This document shows positions 26,073 through 34,516 of a stretch of DNA of 64,000 nucleotides, piece by piece. The notes under the pieces were generated by a model. That model did no database searches and was not told the DNA's origin. It saw nothing but the letters and a program-made list of their open reading frames with translations. The position numbers and the translations under genes are program-made. The first letter of the stretch is position 1, and every line of letters starts with the position of its first letter. The stretch is from Candidatus Agathobaculum merdipullorum (GTDB lineage: Bacteria > Bacillota > Clostridia > Oscillospirales > Butyricicoccaceae): the NCBI GenBank assembly GCA_019115185.1, contig DXDZ01000008.1:1-64000 (forward strand), read 5' to 3'.

Positions 26073-26315
26073 ATGACCAGAGGTATCCGCGTAAAGAATA
26101 CGGATGATATCCAGAAGATTAACAAGATTGTCACCAAATACGGCTTTGATATCTGGATTCACGGCAAGAGCGGCATGGTAGATGCCAAGAGCCTGCTCGG
26201 TATGTTCCTGCTGTCTCTCAACGAGCCGCTGCAGATCGTGCTGGAAGACGACGTCGATCCGACCGCCCTGTTCAAGGATCTGGCTGACTATCTGGAGATC
26301 GAGGACGAGGAGTAA
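26073..26315 (+). CDS. HPr-like protein lacking the phosphorylatable histidine
   Basis: An 80-residue HPr-fold protein. The second half (VDAKSLLGMFLLSLNEPLQIVL) aligns well with HPr around the regulatory serine, and that Ser is retained. The first half (MTRGIRVKNTDDIQKINKI) lacks the LHARPA loop with the catalytic His15, so it cannot be a PTS phosphocarrier. This is the pattern of regulatory HPr relatives such as Crh. GGAGGT precedes the ATG and a TATAAT lies at 26021-26026. Transcribed alone. Confidence 0.8.
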   Translation: MTRGIRVKNTDDIQKINKIVTKYGFDIWIHGKSGMVDAKSLLGMFLLSLNEPLQIVLEDDVDPTALFKDLADYLEIEDEE

Positions 26316-26342
26316 TCCTTTCCCGCATCCGATTTACTTAAC

Positions 26343-26382
26343 AAAAAAGCACCGGAAACGCTCTCGTTTCCGGTGCTTTTTT
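26343..26382. terminator. Bidirectional terminator
   Basis: A perfect stem of about 18 bp (core GCACCGGAAACG with CGTTTCCGGTGC) around CTCT, with A6 on one side and T6 on the other. It can end both the HPr-like gene and the convergent peptidase operon. Confidence 0.92.
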
Positions 26383-26394
26383 GCTGTTTGGTTT

Positions 26395-27459
26395 TTACAA
26401 AATCCGCAGCGTCTTAGGCGCTTCGGTCAGATTGATACAGCCATCCTCAATAACGTACAGCATATCCTCGGTACGCACGCCAAACTTCCCAGGCAGATAA
26501 ATCCCCGGTTCCGCCGTCAGGATACTGCCCGCAGGCAGCAGCGCTTCCGAGCGCGAGGATGCCGTTGGCGCTTCGTGGATTTCCAGACCCACGCCGTGAC
26601 CAAATCCATGACCGAAGGCATCCCCGTAGCCTGCCGCCTCGATCACGCGGCGCGCTGCGCCGTCCACCTCGCGGCCGGACACGCCTGCCTTGCAGCACGC
26701 GATACCTGCCAGCTGCGCATCCAGCACGATATCGTATACGCGCTGCATCTCCTCGGTCACATGGCCAACCGCGACTGTGCGCGTCATATCTGAGCAGTAA
26801 CCGTCCACAATGCAGCCGAAATCCATGGTCACAAAATCGCCCGCTTCGATCTGCTTCTCGGTCGGCACACCGTGCGGCTTGGAACTGTTCGCACCCGATA
26901 CCACGATCGGATCGAATGACATATTCTCTGCCCCATAATGCAGCATCAGATAGGTCAGACGCGCAGCGATTTCCTTTTCAGTCACGCCCACGCGGATATC
27001 GTTCATGACCTCTTCGAGCGCTTGTTCGGCAATGCGCTGCGCTGCAACGATCTTTCCGACCTCGTCATCCTCTTTGGTCACGCGCAGCCGGGCAACGCTA
27101 TCCTCCAATCGCATGGCGGTGGCATGCAGCGCCGTCGCCCAGCGGGTGTATTCCGCATGCGTCAGCGTTTCATCCTCCAGCGCTACCGTGCGCACATCGT
27201 CCTGCTCGATCAGCTCGTTGATGGCTGCGGTATAGCTGCGCCCCACGCCGATCTCGCGTACCTCAAAGTCCGTGACCGCTGCGCGCGCCGCCTCCACATA
27301 GCGGAAATCCGTATAGAACACCGCCTGCTTGGCAGACAGATACACCGCGCCCGCGGTCGAATGGAAGCCGGTCGCATAGCGACGGTTGGCCTCGCTGGTC
27401 AGCACCAGCGCGTCATACGGTGCTTCCAGCAGCAGCTCCTGTAATTCCTTTCGTTTCAT
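26395..27459 (-). CDS. M24-family aminopeptidase (Xaa-Pro peptidase)
   Basis: A 354-residue creatinase/prolidase-type metallopeptidase that cleaves N-terminal residues before proline. An N-terminal creatinase-like domain (YDALVLTSEANRRYATGFHS) precedes the pita-bread catalytic domain. Metal ligands are visible as Asp in VTMDFGCIVDGY and DMTRTVAVG, His in HGFGHGVGLEIHEAP, and Glu in LTAEPGIYLPG and VRTEDMLYV. The start at 27459 follows aroQ closely in the operon; the longer frame to 27534 overlaps aroQ without a site. Last gene of the yqeG operon. Confidence 0.92.
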   Translation of the reverse strand: MKRKELQELLLEAPYDALVLTSEANRRYATGFHSTAGAVYLSAKQAVFYTDFRYVEAARAAVTDFEVREIGVGRSYTAAINELIEQDDVRTVALEDETLTHAEYTRWATALHATAMRLEDSVARLRVTKEDDEVGKIVAAQRIAEQALEEVMNDIRVGVTEKEIAARLTYLMLHYGAENMSFDPIVVSGANSSKPHGVPTEKQIEAGDFVTMDFGCIVDGYCSDMTRTVAVGHVTEEMQRVYDIVLDAQLAGIACCKAGVSGREVDGAARRVIEAAGYGDAFGHGFGHGVGLEIHEAPTASSRSEALLPAGSILTAEPGIYLPGKFGVRTEDMLYVIEDGCINLTEAPKTLRIL

Positions 27460-27469
27460 GGTTATCGCC

Positions 27470-27904
27470 TCACCCGATAATCGCCTTGACCGCATCCACG
27501 GCCAGCAGATAGCTATGCTTGCCGAAGCCCGCAATCACGCCCGCGCACACCGGCCCGATGACCGACTGATGCCGAAACTCCTCGCGCGCATGTACATTGG
27601 ACATGTGCACCTCCACCGCGGGCAGACGCACCGCTGCAATCGCGTCACGCAGCGCATAGCTGTAATGCGTATATGCGCCCGCGTTGATGATGATGGCGTC
27701 GCAGTCCTCGCGCGCAGCGTGAATACGATCAATGAGCGCACCCTCCGAGTTGGATTGGAACACCGCGCACTCCATCCCCAAACGCTGACATTTGTTGACC
27801 ACCTCCGCGTTGATGGCGGCAAGCGTCTCCGAGCCGTAGATACCTGGCTCACGCTGGCCGGTTAAATTGAGATTGGGTCCATGAATCAGCAGCACTTTTT
27901 TCAT
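27470..27904 (-). CDS. aroQ: 3-dehydroquinate dehydratase, type II
   Basis: Third step of the shikimate pathway. The 144-residue protein has [18 protein letters not shown] with the catalytic Arg and Tyr, [28 protein letters not shown] and [19 protein letters not shown] with the catalytic His. It is of normal length for the dodecameric type II enzyme. It overlaps the upstream AP-endonuclease-like gene by 4 bp. No other shikimate gene is in the window. Confidence 0.96.
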   Translation of the reverse strand: MKKVLLIHGPNLNLTGQREPGIYGSETLAAINAEVVNKCQRLGMECAVFQSNSEGALIDRIHAAREDCDAIIINAGAYTHYSYALRDAIAAVRLPAVEVHMSNVHAREEFRHQSVIGPVCAGVIAGFGKHSYLLAVDAVKAIIG

Positions 27905-28761
27905 TTTTCTATCTCCTTGTGAAAAATTTGCATCATCGTTACCGCGTCCTCGGCCTGTGTTCCGGCCGACTCACAGATAAACGTCGGGGTATAACCGCGC
28001 GCAGCAGCCTCCTGTGCGACCGGCGCAAAGTCCGGCCCGTATTCCGTATCCGCAAAGGTCAGATGCCGCACCTCGCCCTTGGCATTGTACTCGATATGAG
28101 AAAAATGCGCATGCAGCACGCGCGTGCGCTCCACACCGATCGTGTTCTCCATCCGATCGAACAGCTGCGCCACATCCTCGCGCGTGGACATGCAGCCTCC
28201 TGTGCGGCAGTTGAGATGGCCGAAGTCGATGCAGGGCATCAGACGCTCGTCCGCCGCGACCAGCTCACAGACCTCCTCGGCTGAACCGAGCACGCTTTTC
28301 TTGCCCATGGTTTCCAGACAAACCGTGCAGCCGATCAGGTGCGCTTCGTCCAACGCGCGCAGGATGTTTTTCACGTTTTCATGCGTATTGCGCATGGCGC
28401 GCTCGCGCGTCAGCTTGCCCTGCCCACCGCAGTGTACCACCATGCGCGTCGCGCCCAGCGGCACCGCCAGCCGCGCCGTCTCCATCACATAGCCGACGTT
28501 CTTTTCCATCCGCTCGCTTTCCTCGGAGGACAGATTGATGAAATACGGCGCGTGAATGCTCATGGCGATGCCATGCTGCGCCGCCGCTGCGCCGATTTTG
28601 CGCGCAGTTTCTTCTCCGCAGCGCACGCCGCGGCCGCACTGATATTCAAACGCGGTCAGGCCCTTAGCGGCCAGCCACGCGGGCGCATCCTCGCTTTTCT
28701 TGAAGCCCTCGGCGGCAAAGGACTCGGAATTGCCCGCCGGGCCGAATCTCGCTTCACTCAT
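27901..28761 (-). CDS. Endonuclease IV-like TIM-barrel protein
   Basis: A 286-residue AP-endonuclease-2-superfamily protein that would cut DNA at abasic sites. It begins [13 protein letters not shown] as in clostridial homologues. Metal-ligand positions are visible: His in MSIHAPYF, His in VVHCGG, Glu in CLETMG, Asp and His in CIDFGHLN, His in HAHFSHIEY and Glu in FICESAG. The DRH motif of Endonuclease IV is here GEVRH, so one Asp ligand appears altered; either a Glu serves instead or the reaction differs. A sugar-isomerase-like role is the alternative. It overlaps yqeG by 8 bp and aroQ by 4 bp. Confidence 0.82.
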   Translation of the reverse strand: MSEARFGPAGNSESFAAEGFKKSEDAPAWLAAKGLTAFEYQCGRGVRCGEETARKIGAAAAQHGIAMSIHAPYFINLSSEESERMEKNVGYVMETARLAVPLGATRMVVHCGGQGKLTRERAMRNTHENVKNILRALDEAHLIGCTVCLETMGKKSVLGSAEEVCELVAADERLMPCIDFGHLNCRTGGCMSTREDVAQLFDRMENTIGVERTRVLHAHFSHIEYNAKGEVRHLTFADTEYGPDFAPVAQEAAARGYTPTFICESAGTQAEDAVTMMQIFHKEIEK

Positions 28762-29266
28762 GCCGTCCCCTCGCTTCCATTCTGCGCTTGCCGCGCTCGA
28801 TAAAACCGCGCTCGATCTGATAGCGCACGTTCACCCAGAAATAATGTCGGTCGAGCGTCTGCACATAGCAGGTCAGCGCGCCGACGCGGTTGCCGCCGAG
28901 CACATCCGTGAAAATCTGGTCGCCCACCACGGCAATCTGGCTTAGCGGCAATCCCAGCCGCTTTGCCGCCCGACGGAAGCCGCCTGCCAACGGTTTTGCC
29001 GCCCGGCAGATATATTCCGCGCCCAGCGCCTCACAGAATTTCCCCACGCGCGTCTCGCGGTTGTTGGAAAACACCAGCACCTGCAGCCCGGCCTCGCGCA
29101 GCGTGCGCACAAAAGGCGCGAGCGTATCCGGCGGCAGCGCCGCCTTGTGCGAAGCCATCGTGCCGTCCAGATCAATCAGCACGCCGCGAACCCCATGCTG
29201 CTCCAGCAGCGCGGGCGTAATATCATAAATGGAATCAAACACATAATCCGGAATCAGTTTGCTCAT
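28754..29266 (-). CDS. yqeG: YqeG-family HAD phosphatase (class IIIA)
   Basis: A 170-residue HAD hydrolase. Motif I is LIDLDGTMAS with the nucleophile Asp, motif II the Ser in VFSNN, motif III the Lys in AAKPLAGGF, and motif IV VVGDQIFTDVLGGN. YqeG-type proteins dephosphorylate small phosphorylated molecules; phosphatidylglycerophosphate phosphatase activity is known for related mitochondrial and plant enzymes, and I do not claim a substrate here. First gene of a four-gene operon with the AP-endonuclease-like gene, aroQ and an aminopeptidase; in Bacillus yqeG also neighbours a shikimate gene. Confidence 0.9.
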   Translation of the reverse strand: MSKLIPDYVFDSIYDITPALLEQHGVRGVLIDLDGTMASHKAALPPDTLAPFVRTLREAGLQVLVFSNNRETRVGKFCEALGAEYICRAAKPLAGGFRRAAKRLGLPLSQIAVVGDQIFTDVLGGNRVGALTCYVQTLDRHYFWVNVRYQIERGFIERGKRRMEARGRHE

Positions 29267-29392
29267 TCGTTCACTCCTGCGTTCTCACTTTGGCGAATGC
29301 CACATATAGTGTAATAGAATTTGTCCAAAAAGTCCAGTGCAGCGCCGCGAAACCCTCTGTGCGCCGCTGCCCCGAACACAAGGGAGTCGATC

Positions 29393-30166
29393 ATGATGGT
29401 ATATACGAAAAATCTGGTGCTGGTATGCACCGGCCGAGATACGGCACGCGCCGCCGGGCAGGGCATGCCCGTGCTGCACCTTTGTCTGGGCATCACGCCC
29501 AAGGGCGCTTTACAGCGTTTACAATTGCCCACCGCGCAGGCGCACTGTCTGCTCGGCTTGTGCGACCCACCGCTCGATCTGGCCATTTGCAACCCGGATC
29601 GTTTGGCGACAGATCTGGTTTTTGAGGCCAAACGCACGGGCGCTCCCGGCGTATTCGCGGATTTTGAACACGACACACCGCGCGGTCGTGCGCTGCTGAC
29701 CGCCTTTGATGCCGCGCTGCACGAGGCGGATATTCCGTTTTTCGTCCCGCTTGCCTGCGGCCGACAATTGACCCACGCGGTTTTGACCACACCGACCGCT
29801 CTTTCCGGCGGCAGTCTGACTGCCTATATCTCGTCCTTGCAGGGGATCTACGGTGCAGCGCGCATCGCGGCGTTTTTGCAGCCCATCTCGCAGGATTTCA
29901 TGCTGCCGTCCTTGTCTCCGAACGGCAAAACCCTGACCAAAACCGAACGCAACGCGCTGCTCGAACGGACAGGGGCACAGGCGTTCTTCTCGCGCGAGCT
30001 ATGCGCCAAATACTTTACCTATACCGACCAGGACGGCCGCGCGCACTTTGTGCTGTTCGACGATGCCTCCACGCTGGAGGCCAAGCTCGCGCAGCTGACC
30101 GGCTGCGGCGTGCAAACCGTGTTTGCGCTGTTCCCGGATGCCGCCGAGCTGCTCAATCCGTCGTGA
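29393..30166 (+). CDS. Hypothetical protein, possibly GH18-like TIM barrel
   Basis: A 257-residue protein starting MMVYTKNLVLVCTGRD after AAGGGAG. No signal peptide is clear. Two features recall glycoside hydrolase family 18 as in spore YaaH-type proteins: a hydrophobic strand ending in acidic residues (GVFADFEHD, about residue 88-96), and near the end FVLFDDASTLEAKLAQL followed by GVQTVFALFPD. The classical DxxDxDxE motif is not complete. In a spore former a cortex-related role is conceivable but unproven. It converges on ybaK with a 14-bp overlap of coding ends. Confidence 0.5.
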   Translation: MMVYTKNLVLVCTGRDTARAAGQGMPVLHLCLGITPKGALQRLQLPTAQAHCLLGLCDPPLDLAICNPDRLATDLVFEAKRTGAPGVFADFEHDTPRGRALLTAFDAALHEADIPFFVPLACGRQLTHAVLTTPTALSGGSLTAYISSLQGIYGAARIAAFLQPISQDFMLPSLSPNGKTLTKTERNALLERTGAQAFFSRELCAKYFTYTDQDGRAHFVLFDDASTLEAKLAQLTGCGVQTVFALFPDAAELLNPS

Positions 30167-30632
30167 TCGGCGCGGTTTTCGCCCGTGTCAGAGCAATCAG
30201 ATCCGCCGGGGCGCACTCGATCTGGTAGCCGATTTTACCCGCCGATACGATGACGGTCGGGATCGCGTTCACGCTCTCGTCAAACACCGTCGCAAACGCT
30301 TTTTTCATGCCGACCGGCGAGCAGCCGCCGCGCACATAACCGGTCAGGCCCAGCAGCTCCTTGACATGCACCATTTCCACCGACTTCTCCCCTGCGGCCT
30401 TGGCAGCTTTTTTCAGGTCAAGCTCCTTCGCCACCGGGATGACAAACACATGATAGCTGCCCGAGCGACCACGCGCCACCAGTGTTTTAAACACCTGTTC
30501 GATATTCTGGCCGAGCAGTTCGGCCACCGTCACGCCGTCCACGGCTTCCTTGCCGTGCGGATATTCATGTGCGGTATACGTGATTTTATGCTGTTCGAGC
30601 ACGCGCATCACATTGGTTTTGTCCGATGCCAT
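30153..30632 (-). CDS. ybaK: Cys-tRNA(Pro) deacylase, YbaK type
   Basis: Hydrolyses cysteine mischarged on tRNA-Pro. The 159-residue protein has the YbaK-family order TNVMRVLEQHKITYTAHEYP, then QVFKTLVARGRSG with the conserved Lys, GLTGYVRGGCSPVGMKK and VIVSAGKIGYQIECAP near the end. It overlaps the convergent 29393-30166 gene by 14 bases at the 3' ends. Single-gene unit with its own promoter. Confidence 0.94.
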   Translation of the reverse strand: MASDKTNVMRVLEQHKITYTAHEYPHGKEAVDGVTVAELLGQNIEQVFKTLVARGRSGSYHVFVIPVAKELDLKKAAKAAGEKSVEMVHVKELLGLTGYVRGGCSPVGMKKAFATVFDESVNAIPTVIVSAGKIGYQIECAPADLIALTRAKTAPITTD

Positions 30633-30664
30633 TTTTCTCGCTCCAATCTGCGTTTTATACAGAT

Positions 30665-30693
30665 ATTATAGCTTCCATTTGTGCAAAGCGCAA
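30665..30693 (-). promoter_or_regulatory. Promoter of ybaK
   Basis: Minus strand TTGCGC (30688-30693), 17 bp, consensus TATAAT (30665-30670), about 35 bases before the ATG. Confidence 0.65.
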
Positions 30694-30701
30694 GAAATAT
30701 C

Positions 30702-30734
30702 AAAAGGGTTTCTCCATTGGAGAAACCCTTTTTC
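30702..30734 (-). terminator. Terminator of the efflux/SLH operon
   Basis: Inverted repeat AAAAGGGTTTCTCC / GGAGAAACCCTTTT with a very short loop, followed on the minus strand by TTTTGATATTTCTT. It overlaps the upstream edge of the ybaK promoter region. Confidence 0.7.
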
Positions 30735-30744
30735 TCTTGCCTCA

Positions 30745-32592
30745 TCATATGGGACGCGCCACCACGATGCGGATGCGTCCGCCGTCGTCCGTGTCCTTGT
30801 CGTAATAGCAGGTAATGTCATATGCATTCAGATTATTGCGCAGCTCGGTCAGGGACAGCAGGCTGTAATCCGAGTTCTCATACAGATATACCGCACAGTC
30901 ATCCCAGAACAGCCAGCTTTCGCCGTCCTCGGTCACGCCAAGCTGGGTAATGCTGTCCGGATTTTTGATCTGCTCGAGTGCGCGCACGGATTGCAGCTGT
31001 CCATTCTCAATTGTCAACCGCGCCGGGCCAACCGACGCGCCAAGCGACTTTCCGCTGGTGGACAACGTCTGCTTTTCGCCACCCACCAAATAGGTGTACT
31101 CGCCCGATATGCTTGTTTCGGTGGACTCGTTTTTGGCCGATGTGATGATCCCATATTCATACAGGTCGCCCGTAAAATCATTGAGAATAAGGTCGGTAAT
31201 CTCGCCCGCGTCATTGACCGCACAGTACCGCACATCGCTTTTTTCCAGCACCGCGCCGCTTAAGCGAGAATAGTACACTCGCACAGCTGTAGTATCGTTG
31301 ACATCCAGAATGCGCACATCGTTCGCCATGGTTTTGCTGCCGATCGTGTGTCCCGATACCGTGCCGGTCACCGATGTGGACCTCAGGATAGAAACATCGG
31401 TTTCGGACGAGCCGAAACCGATCGAAACAAAAGCACCTTCTTCAATCGAGGTCTTGGAGCAAGGATAAACGTAGCTGACGCCATCGGTTGCCGTAACCGT
31501 GATCGTTCGGGCGGTGTACGCATTGCCGACCGCGTTATAATAGGTCCCTGTGCCAGTCGCAGTCACCACGCCGGCAACAGACACAGCGTAATCCTCCGCC
31601 GGCAGCGCATAAGCCACCTTACCGTCCCGACCGAGCAGCAGAGTCACGACATCCCCAATATTCAGTCCGCCGAGCGCTGACAGCGCATAAGCCGCTTCGC
31701 TGGTCTCGATCTCATAGGTGATGCCTGCCACCGTCACAGAAGTCGGTGAGGAAGTGGAAGGCGACGCGGATTGATAGGTGCCGCTGACCGCATTAGCATA
31801 GGCCCAGATGGTCGAGTCATTGTAATAAATGACGTCATATTGCTGCACCGCGTCGGCAGTCGATGCATAGCCGTTGCGATAAACCGTTTTGTTTGCATCC
31901 GAAACAATATCGGTCAGGCTGCCCTCCACCACAAACGGCCCTTCCATCGTATCCGAAACCATGCTCAGATAGTCGATCTCGCCGTCGCTGTTCAGGGTAT
32001 AGCCCAGCGTCTGCGCATAAACCTGCCCATCCTTGGTATCTGCGTTTAACAGATTATAGAACAGATACATCATGTTGCGGCGTGTCATGGTCGTGCCCTG
32101 CGAAGCGGTCACACCCGTATCCAAACCGAGCGACTGATAAAGCGCAAGCTGTGCATAGGGATAAGAGCCGGAAAAATCCTCGGTCGTATAGCCGAGCAGC
32201 TTGAGACAACCGGTCGCTGCTTCCTCTAGCGTGACCGTCTGATCGGGCTTGTAGCTGCCGTCCAGATAACCAGTCAGCCAGCCCTGCTGTACTGCCGTTT
32301 TCACATAGCCCGCCGCCCAGTGCGTATAGGGTACATCCTTGAACGGCGAGACATTGGACGTACCCGCTACTTTATCCTTGTAGCTGGACGCTGCCACCAG
32401 CATTTTGGCATACTCCGCTCGGGTGACCGATTGGTCCAGATGCATATTGCCACTGGTATCACCCACCATGATGCCAGTCGAGCGAATCACCTGCTCGACC
32501 ACGCTTTCGGACACGCTGTCCGCCGCCAGCGCCGCGGGCAAGCTGCCTGCCAGCAGCACCGCCGCCAGCAACAGCGAAAGCATCTTTTTCAT
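30745..32592 (-). CDS. S-layer-homology (SLH) domain surface protein
   Basis: A 615-residue exported protein. Signal peptide: MKKMLSLLLAAVLLAGSLPA then ALA. Three SLH repeats follow: about residues 25-80 (GIMVGDTSGNMHLDQSVTRAE), 85-145 (DVPYTHWAAGYVKTAVQQGW) and 150-205 (ALYQSLGLDTG, TMTRRNMMYLF). The remaining 400 residues are Thr/Ser-rich beta structure with no recognised enzyme domain. SLH domains bind pyruvylated cell-wall polymer, matching the CsaB-type domain at 18.3 kb. It is the last gene after a MacAB-like transporter, 13 bases from the permease stop, so the exporter and this protein may work together. The start at 32592 follows GGAGG. Confidence 0.87.
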   Translation of the reverse strand: MKKMLSLLLAAVLLAGSLPAALAADSVSESVVEQVIRSTGIMVGDTSGNMHLDQSVTRAEYAKMLVAASSYKDKVAGTSNVSPFKDVPYTHWAAGYVKTAVQQGWLTGYLDGSYKPDQTVTLEEAATGCLKLLGYTTEDFSGSYPYAQLALYQSLGLDTGVTASQGTTMTRRNMMYLFYNLLNADTKDGQVYAQTLGYTLNSDGEIDYLSMVSDTMEGPFVVEGSLTDIVSDANKTVYRNGYASTADAVQQYDVIYYNDSTIWAYANAVSGTYQSASPSTSSPTSVTVAGITYEIETSEAAYALSALGGLNIGDVVTLLLGRDGKVAYALPAEDYAVSVAGVVTATGTGTYYNAVGNAYTARTITVTATDGVSYVYPCSKTSIEEGAFVSIGFGSSETDVSILRSTSVTGTVSGHTIGSKTMANDVRILDVNDTTAVRVYYSRLSGAVLEKSDVRYCAVNDAGEITDLILNDFTGDLYEYGIITSAKNESTETSISGEYTYLVGGEKQTLSTSGKSLGASVGPARLTIENGQLQSVRALEQIKNPDSITQLGVTEDGESWLFWDDCAVYLYENSDYSLLSLTELRNNLNAYDITCYYDKDTDDGGRIRIVVARPI

Positions 32593-32605
32593 ACTTTTCC
32601 TCCTT

Positions 32606-33781
32606 TTAATCATAGCGCAGCGCGTCGATCGGGTTGAGTTTTGCCGCCTTATTTGCCGGCATAAAGCCGAAAAACACACCGATGAACACCGAAACGCCAA
32701 AGCTGACACCGACCGCGCTCACCGACGGCGCAGCGTTGATGCCGATCGCCTGCCCAAGCGCGACCGCAACTGCTGCGCCGAACACAATGCCGATCACGCC
32801 GCCGAGCGCCGAAGTCGTACCTGCTTCAATGACGAACTGCCGCATGATATCACGTTTTTTTGCACCAAGCGATTTACGGATGCCGATTTCGCGTGTGCGC
32901 TCGGTTACCGACACCAGCATGATATTCATGATGCCGATGCCGCCGACCAGCAGCGAAATACCCGCAATGCCGACCAGCACCATGGTCATCATCGAGGTCA
33001 TCTCCTCCATCGAGTCGATCATCTCCTGCATATCGGAAATGGCGTAAAAATCGTCGTTTTCAAACACCGTATACAGGGCATTATCCAGAATGGTCGTGCC
33101 CTGCGCATTCAGAGAAGAATCCCATGTGGCGAAGGTGTAGGTAGAAATCTGGCCAAACGTCAGCTTGGATGCCGTCGTATACGGCAGATAAATGCAGTCG
33201 TCGGCCGAGCCTTCCGTGGAATCATCCTGCTGCTCGATCACGCCGACGATGGTCAGCGCATTGCCGTTGACCTTGATCGTCTGCCCGACCGCATTGCCGC
33301 CCAGCATATTCGCCACATACGAGCCGACAACTGCTACCTTACTGCGCGCTTCCAGATCTGCAAAGCTCAAAAACCGGCCGCTTTGCAGCCCAAGGCCGTT
33401 GATCTCGGCATACTGCTCGGACACGCCGCTGACCGTGGTGGACGAAAAGCTATCCGAATCAGTCCCGGTTTTGACCGAACCCATGACCATCACGGTCGGG
33501 CTCATGCCCAGGAACACATCGGTGTTTTCCTCATACAGGTCATACATATCATCCACATCCACCGTGCGGGACGAACCGCGCCCGGTGACGTTTACGGTCA
33601 GCATGTTGGTTCCCATATCCTCGAACATCGAAGTGACCTCACCCGTCATGCCCTGCATAAGCGAAACAAGGATGATAACCGATCCGACGCCGATGATGAT
33701 ACCCAGCATGGTCAGAAACGCGCGCAGCTTACTGCCAGCCAAACTTTTGAGCGCCAGCTTGAACGCCTGTGTAAATCCCAT
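32606..33781 (-). CDS. MacB-like ABC transporter permease
   Basis: A 391-residue permease with an N-terminal membrane helix (RAFLTMLGIIIGVGSVIILV), an extracytoplasmic MacB-PCD-like domain (about 50-260, including EDMGTNMLTVNVTG) and three C-terminal helices (LVGIAGISLLVGGIGIMNIML, a TREIGIRKSLGAKKRDI coupling loop, and GGVIGIVFGAAVAVALG). This is the FtsX/MacB architecture of mechanotransmission-type exporters rather than a channel transporter. The ATPase gene ends 3 bases upstream. Confidence 0.9.
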   Translation of the reverse strand: MGFTQAFKLALKSLAGSKLRAFLTMLGIIIGVGSVIILVSLMQGMTGEVTSMFEDMGTNMLTVNVTGRGSSRTVDVDDMYDLYEENTDVFLGMSPTVMVMGSVKTGTDSDSFSSTTVSGVSEQYAEINGLGLQSGRFLSFADLEARSKVAVVGSYVANMLGGNAVGQTIKVNGNALTIVGVIEQQDDSTEGSADDCIYLPYTTASKLTFGQISTYTFATWDSSLNAQGTTILDNALYTVFENDDFYAISDMQEMIDSMEEMTSMMTMVLVGIAGISLLVGGIGIMNIMLVSVTERTREIGIRKSLGAKKRDIMRQFVIEAGTTSALGGVIGIVFGAAVAVALGQAIGINAAPSVSAVGVSFGVSVFIGVFFGFMPANKAAKLNPIDALRYD

Positions 33782-33784
33782 CCG

Positions 33785-34516
33785 TCAGTCTCCTCTCGGG
33801 AAGGCCTCGCGCGCCGGGCCGTCAAAGATGATTTTTCCGTCCGCCACGCGGATAACGCGCTTTGCTTCCTGCGCGATGCTGTTGTCATGCGTAATCAGGA
33901 CGATGGTGTTGCCCTCGTCGTTGAGCTTCTGCAGGAAGTCCAGCACCTCGCGGCTGGTGCGCGAGTCAAGCGCGCCGGTCGGTTCGTCTGCAAGAATGAC
34001 CGAAGGGTTGCCCGCAAGCGCGCGGGCGATGGAAACGCGCTGCTGCTGACCGCCGGAAAGCTGGCTGGGCAGGTTTTTCTCCTTGCCCGCAAGACCGACG
34101 CGCGCGATCTGATACCGCGCCCGCTCGGCACGCTCATCCGAGGGTACGCCTGCATACAGCAGCGACAGCTCGACGTTTTCCTGCACGTTCAGCTTGGGGA
34201 TCAGGTTGTACTGCTGAAAAATGAATCCCAGCGTTTTATTGCGGATCTCGGCCTGCTCGTCATCAGTCAGCTCGGAAACGTCCTCACCGTTCAGAAAATA
34301 CTGCCCACTCGTCGGCACATCCAGACAGCCGATGATGTTCATCAGTGTACTTTTACCCGAGCCTGACTGCCCGACAATCGCCACAAATTCGCCCTTGTAA
34401 ATCTTCATCGAAACACCGTCCGAGGCGTGCACATCCGTGTCACCCATATGGTAAATCTTATAGATATCGCGCAGCTCGATCAGCGGTGTTCCGGTTGTTT
34501 CCTGTTGTGTGTTCAT
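33785..34516 (-). CDS. MacB/LolD-like ABC transporter ATPase
   Basis: A 243-residue ATP-binding subunit. Walker A is [14 protein letters not shown], the Q-loop [12 protein letters not shown], the signature [16 protein letters not shown] and Walker [14 protein letters not shown], followed by the switch His in LITHD. It pairs with the FtsX-type permease next to it. The ATG at 34516 shares one base with the stop of the upstream adaptor gene; a GTG one codon upstream is possible. Confidence 0.93.
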   Translation of the reverse strand: MNTQQETTGTPLIELRDIYKIYHMGDTDVHASDGVSMKIYKGEFVAIVGQSGSGKSTLMNIIGCLDVPTSGQYFLNGEDVSELTDDEQAEIRNKTLGFIFQQYNLIPKLNVQENVELSLLYAGVPSDERAERARYQIARVGLAGKEKNLPSQLSGGQQQRVSIARALAGNPSVILADEPTGALDSRTSREVLDFLQKLNDEGNTIVLITHDNSIAQEAKRVIRVADGKIIFDGPAREAFPRGD

